Shown here: in pieces, positions 62,869 to 64,000 of the stretch
Layout: each line of letters starts with the position of its first letter
How positions within the stretch are numbered: position 1 is the first letter of the stretch
Assembly (NCBI RefSeq): GCF_004053875.1
Contig: NZ_SBIP01000001.1
Coordinates: 806,001-870,000 of the forward strand
Direction of reading: 5' to 3'
From: Neorhizobium lilium
GTDB taxonomy: Bacteria > Pseudomonadota > Alphaproteobacteria > Rhizobiales > Rhizobiaceae
Length of the DNA stretch: 64,000 nt
Program-made: the position numbers and the translations under genes
The notes under the pieces: model-generated
Database searches by the model: none
What the model saw: the letters and a program-made list of their open reading frames with translations, nothing else
What the model was told of the DNA's origin: nothing

Positions 62869-63520
62869 TCATTGCCTTGCCGCCCAGGTTACGAAGCTGG
62901 ACGGACCATCATATGGCTGGTGATTGAGTGGATCGATGACGAAGCCATGCCGGCCGATCACGTAGTCGGAGCCTGGAACCAGAAATCGCCGTTCACCGGT
63001 CTCGCCGCGGATCCCACCCAGCGTCGCGATGCATTCGACGAAACCGGGCCTGTGATTGGAATTGAGGGCTGCGATGACCACCCAGTCGTTGCGATGTCGC
63101 GTTTCGAATTCCTGTCGGTCCCGAATATGCGACTGACCGTCCTTCAGTGTGACGCTCATCACGCGCTCGTAGGCATCAGGATAAGTGTCGCGAAGTGTGC
63201 GATCAGCCTGACGCCGCTCATAGGCGGTGAACAGCTGCGGAAAGGGCATGGGCGACCTTCGCCCATTCACAATCCTCCTCGTAGAATCCGTCGTCATTAC
63301 GATAGAGGGCATGGACGATGGCATTGGCATTCTCGACGAGATGGAAACCACCATGGCTGGCGGTCGAATGCAGAACGATACCGTTGGCGAATTGCCGCGA
63401 GATCTGCGCCATGCCCCATGGCGTCGATGCTCCGGCCCGTATCGTCGGCCGGTCCAATGTCCGTAGTTCAGTCTCATGGGCCGCTTTTTCCGCGGCCATG
63501 TCATCATGGATCTCTGCCAT
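62869..63520 (-). pseudogene. DUF7007-like protein gene with a one-base frameshift
   Basis: Two overlapping minus-strand frames encode parts of one protein. The first (63520 to about 63247) has STPWGMAQISRQFANGIVLH and TASHGGFHLVENANAIVHAL. The second (about 63247 to 62869) continues FPQLFTAYERRQADRTLRDT and ends GPSSFVTWAARQ. The switch occurs at GCCCATGCCC; one C fewer would join them in frame. The joined product resembles DUF7007-type plasmid proteins of unknown role. As given the first frame stops after AVHRL. Confidence 0.65.
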
Positions 63521-63600
63521 GACAAACTCCTTCTGATTGCTGGAAACGAAAACGCCGCCGGCATCAGCCAGCGGCGTCGGTTCAAATCCTGTTCCTGATG

Positions 63601-64000
63601 CTATTCGGCGGCCTCGCGAAAACCCTCGTCCGCCTCTTCCTCGGCGGCGGAATGGTCCACGAGGTCACCAGCGGAAAGCTGATCTTCGAGCGTATCGGGA
63701 ACGTCGTCGGCATCCGCCAGTCCGGTGTCGACGCTGGTGTAGCGTCCGGCCCACGATCGCACCTCCTCAGCGGATGGCGCGAGCAACGCTGCCGGATGCA
63801 CCAGCCGTCCGTCGGCAAAATGCTCGACCAGAGCCGCGCGGGTATCCTTGACCTTGATCCGGCCGGGCACGCCTGCCGTTTCCGCGGTCGCCTCCAGGGC
63901 GGTACGTGACAAGCATGAGAGGAAGTCCTCTGTGCCCATATTGGGCAAGAATTGATCAGCCGCGATGGCGTCGCCGGCAATGCGGGCAATCAGGCCGCTA
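63601..64000 (-). CDS. C-terminal part of a large ParB-like plasmid protein (runs off the window)
   Basis: The frame is open from 64000 to TAG at 63601-63603. It starts mid-protein with GLIARIAGDAIAADQFLPNM and continues GTEDFLSCLSRTALEATAET, VKDTRAALVEHFADGRLVHP and an acidic tail (LEDQLSAGDLVDHSAAEEEA). This resembles the C-terminus of the large ParB/Spo0J-domain proteins that occur beside DUF7007 and DUF736 genes on rhizobial plasmids. The ParB domain itself would lie beyond the right edge. Confidence 0.6.
   Translation of the reverse strand, partial: SGLIARIAGDAIAADQFLPNMGTEDFLSCLSRTALEATAETAGVPGRIKVKDTRAALVEHFADGRLVHPAALLAPSAEEVRSWAGRYTSVDTGLADADDVPDTLEDQLSAGDLVDHSAAEEEADEGFREAAE

Noticed and set aside
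1..64000. tRNA, rRNA, CRISPR arrays, T-DNA borders, vir or nod genes
   Set aside because: I looked for the typical signs (cloverleaf ends, regular 20-40-bp repeats with spacers, 25-bp border repeats, VirA/VirG or Nod proteins) and saw none. A covariance-model search would be needed to exclude small RNAs.

Overview
The window looks like part of a conjugative repABC plasmid of the order Rhizobiales (Rhizobium, Agrobacterium, Ensifer or a relative). It carries a complete repABC replicon with a counter-transcribed RNA and parS-like sites. It also carries a LuxI/LuxR quorum-sensing pair with its antiactivator (traI, traR, traM), a full trb mating-pair operon (trbBCDEJKLFGHI), and a DNA-processing block (traHBFA, oriT, traCDG) in Ti/NGR234-type order. 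Three near-identical palindromes with the core CTGCAGATCTGCAG sit where TraR (tra) boxes are expected. No T-DNA border, vir gene or symbiosis gene was seen.

Layout. 1-4.1 kb: regulator and exporter genes (TetR, DUF2269, a GST remnant, HxlR with a divergent MFS exporter). 4.1-10.6 kb: a decayed tyrosine recombinase followed by short modules (EamA exporter with AsnC/Lrp regulator, GNAT acetyltransferase with an IS1182-family insertion, two SUKH-like genes). These modules are separated by related repeats that share TTTTGCGAC / GTCGCAAAA half-sites. 10.7-14.7 kb: repABC on the minus strand. 14.8-25.3 kb: tra boxes, traI and the trb operon. 25.3-48.5 kb: a metabolic island of three import and catabolism units between trbI and traR. 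48.6-58.8 kb: traR, traM, traHBFA, oriT, traCDG. 58.8-64 kb: plasmid housekeeping genes (WGR, HU, DUF736, a PPOX-like protein, a DUF7007-like gene and the end of a large ParB-like gene).

How the parts work together. TraI should make an acyl-homoserine lactone. TraR with that signal should bind the boxes at 14.8-14.9 kb, activating traI-trb on one side and repABC on the other, and the box at 55.8 kb between traA and traC. TraM restrains TraR. The island is bracketed by transfer genes and moves with them. Its units are: (i) IclR regulator, M24 hydrolase, DUF1445 hydro-lyase, a polyamine-type ABC importer and a Cys/Met-type PLP lyase; (ii) a sulfonate/nitrate-type ABC importer, LysR regulator, M20 hydrolase, class-I amidotransferase-like hydrolase, RidA and a DadA-like oxidase; (iii) an ABC importer without an ATPase gene, a DeoR regulator and a type I phosphodiesterase. 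Their substrates cannot be read from the sequence.

Several genes are broken or altered: the recombinase (internal deletion), the GST remnant, traA (one-base loss near the 3' end), a DUF7007-like gene (one-base gain), and traG, which runs in frame into a thermonuclease domain. The single-base cases could be real mutations or sequencing errors.
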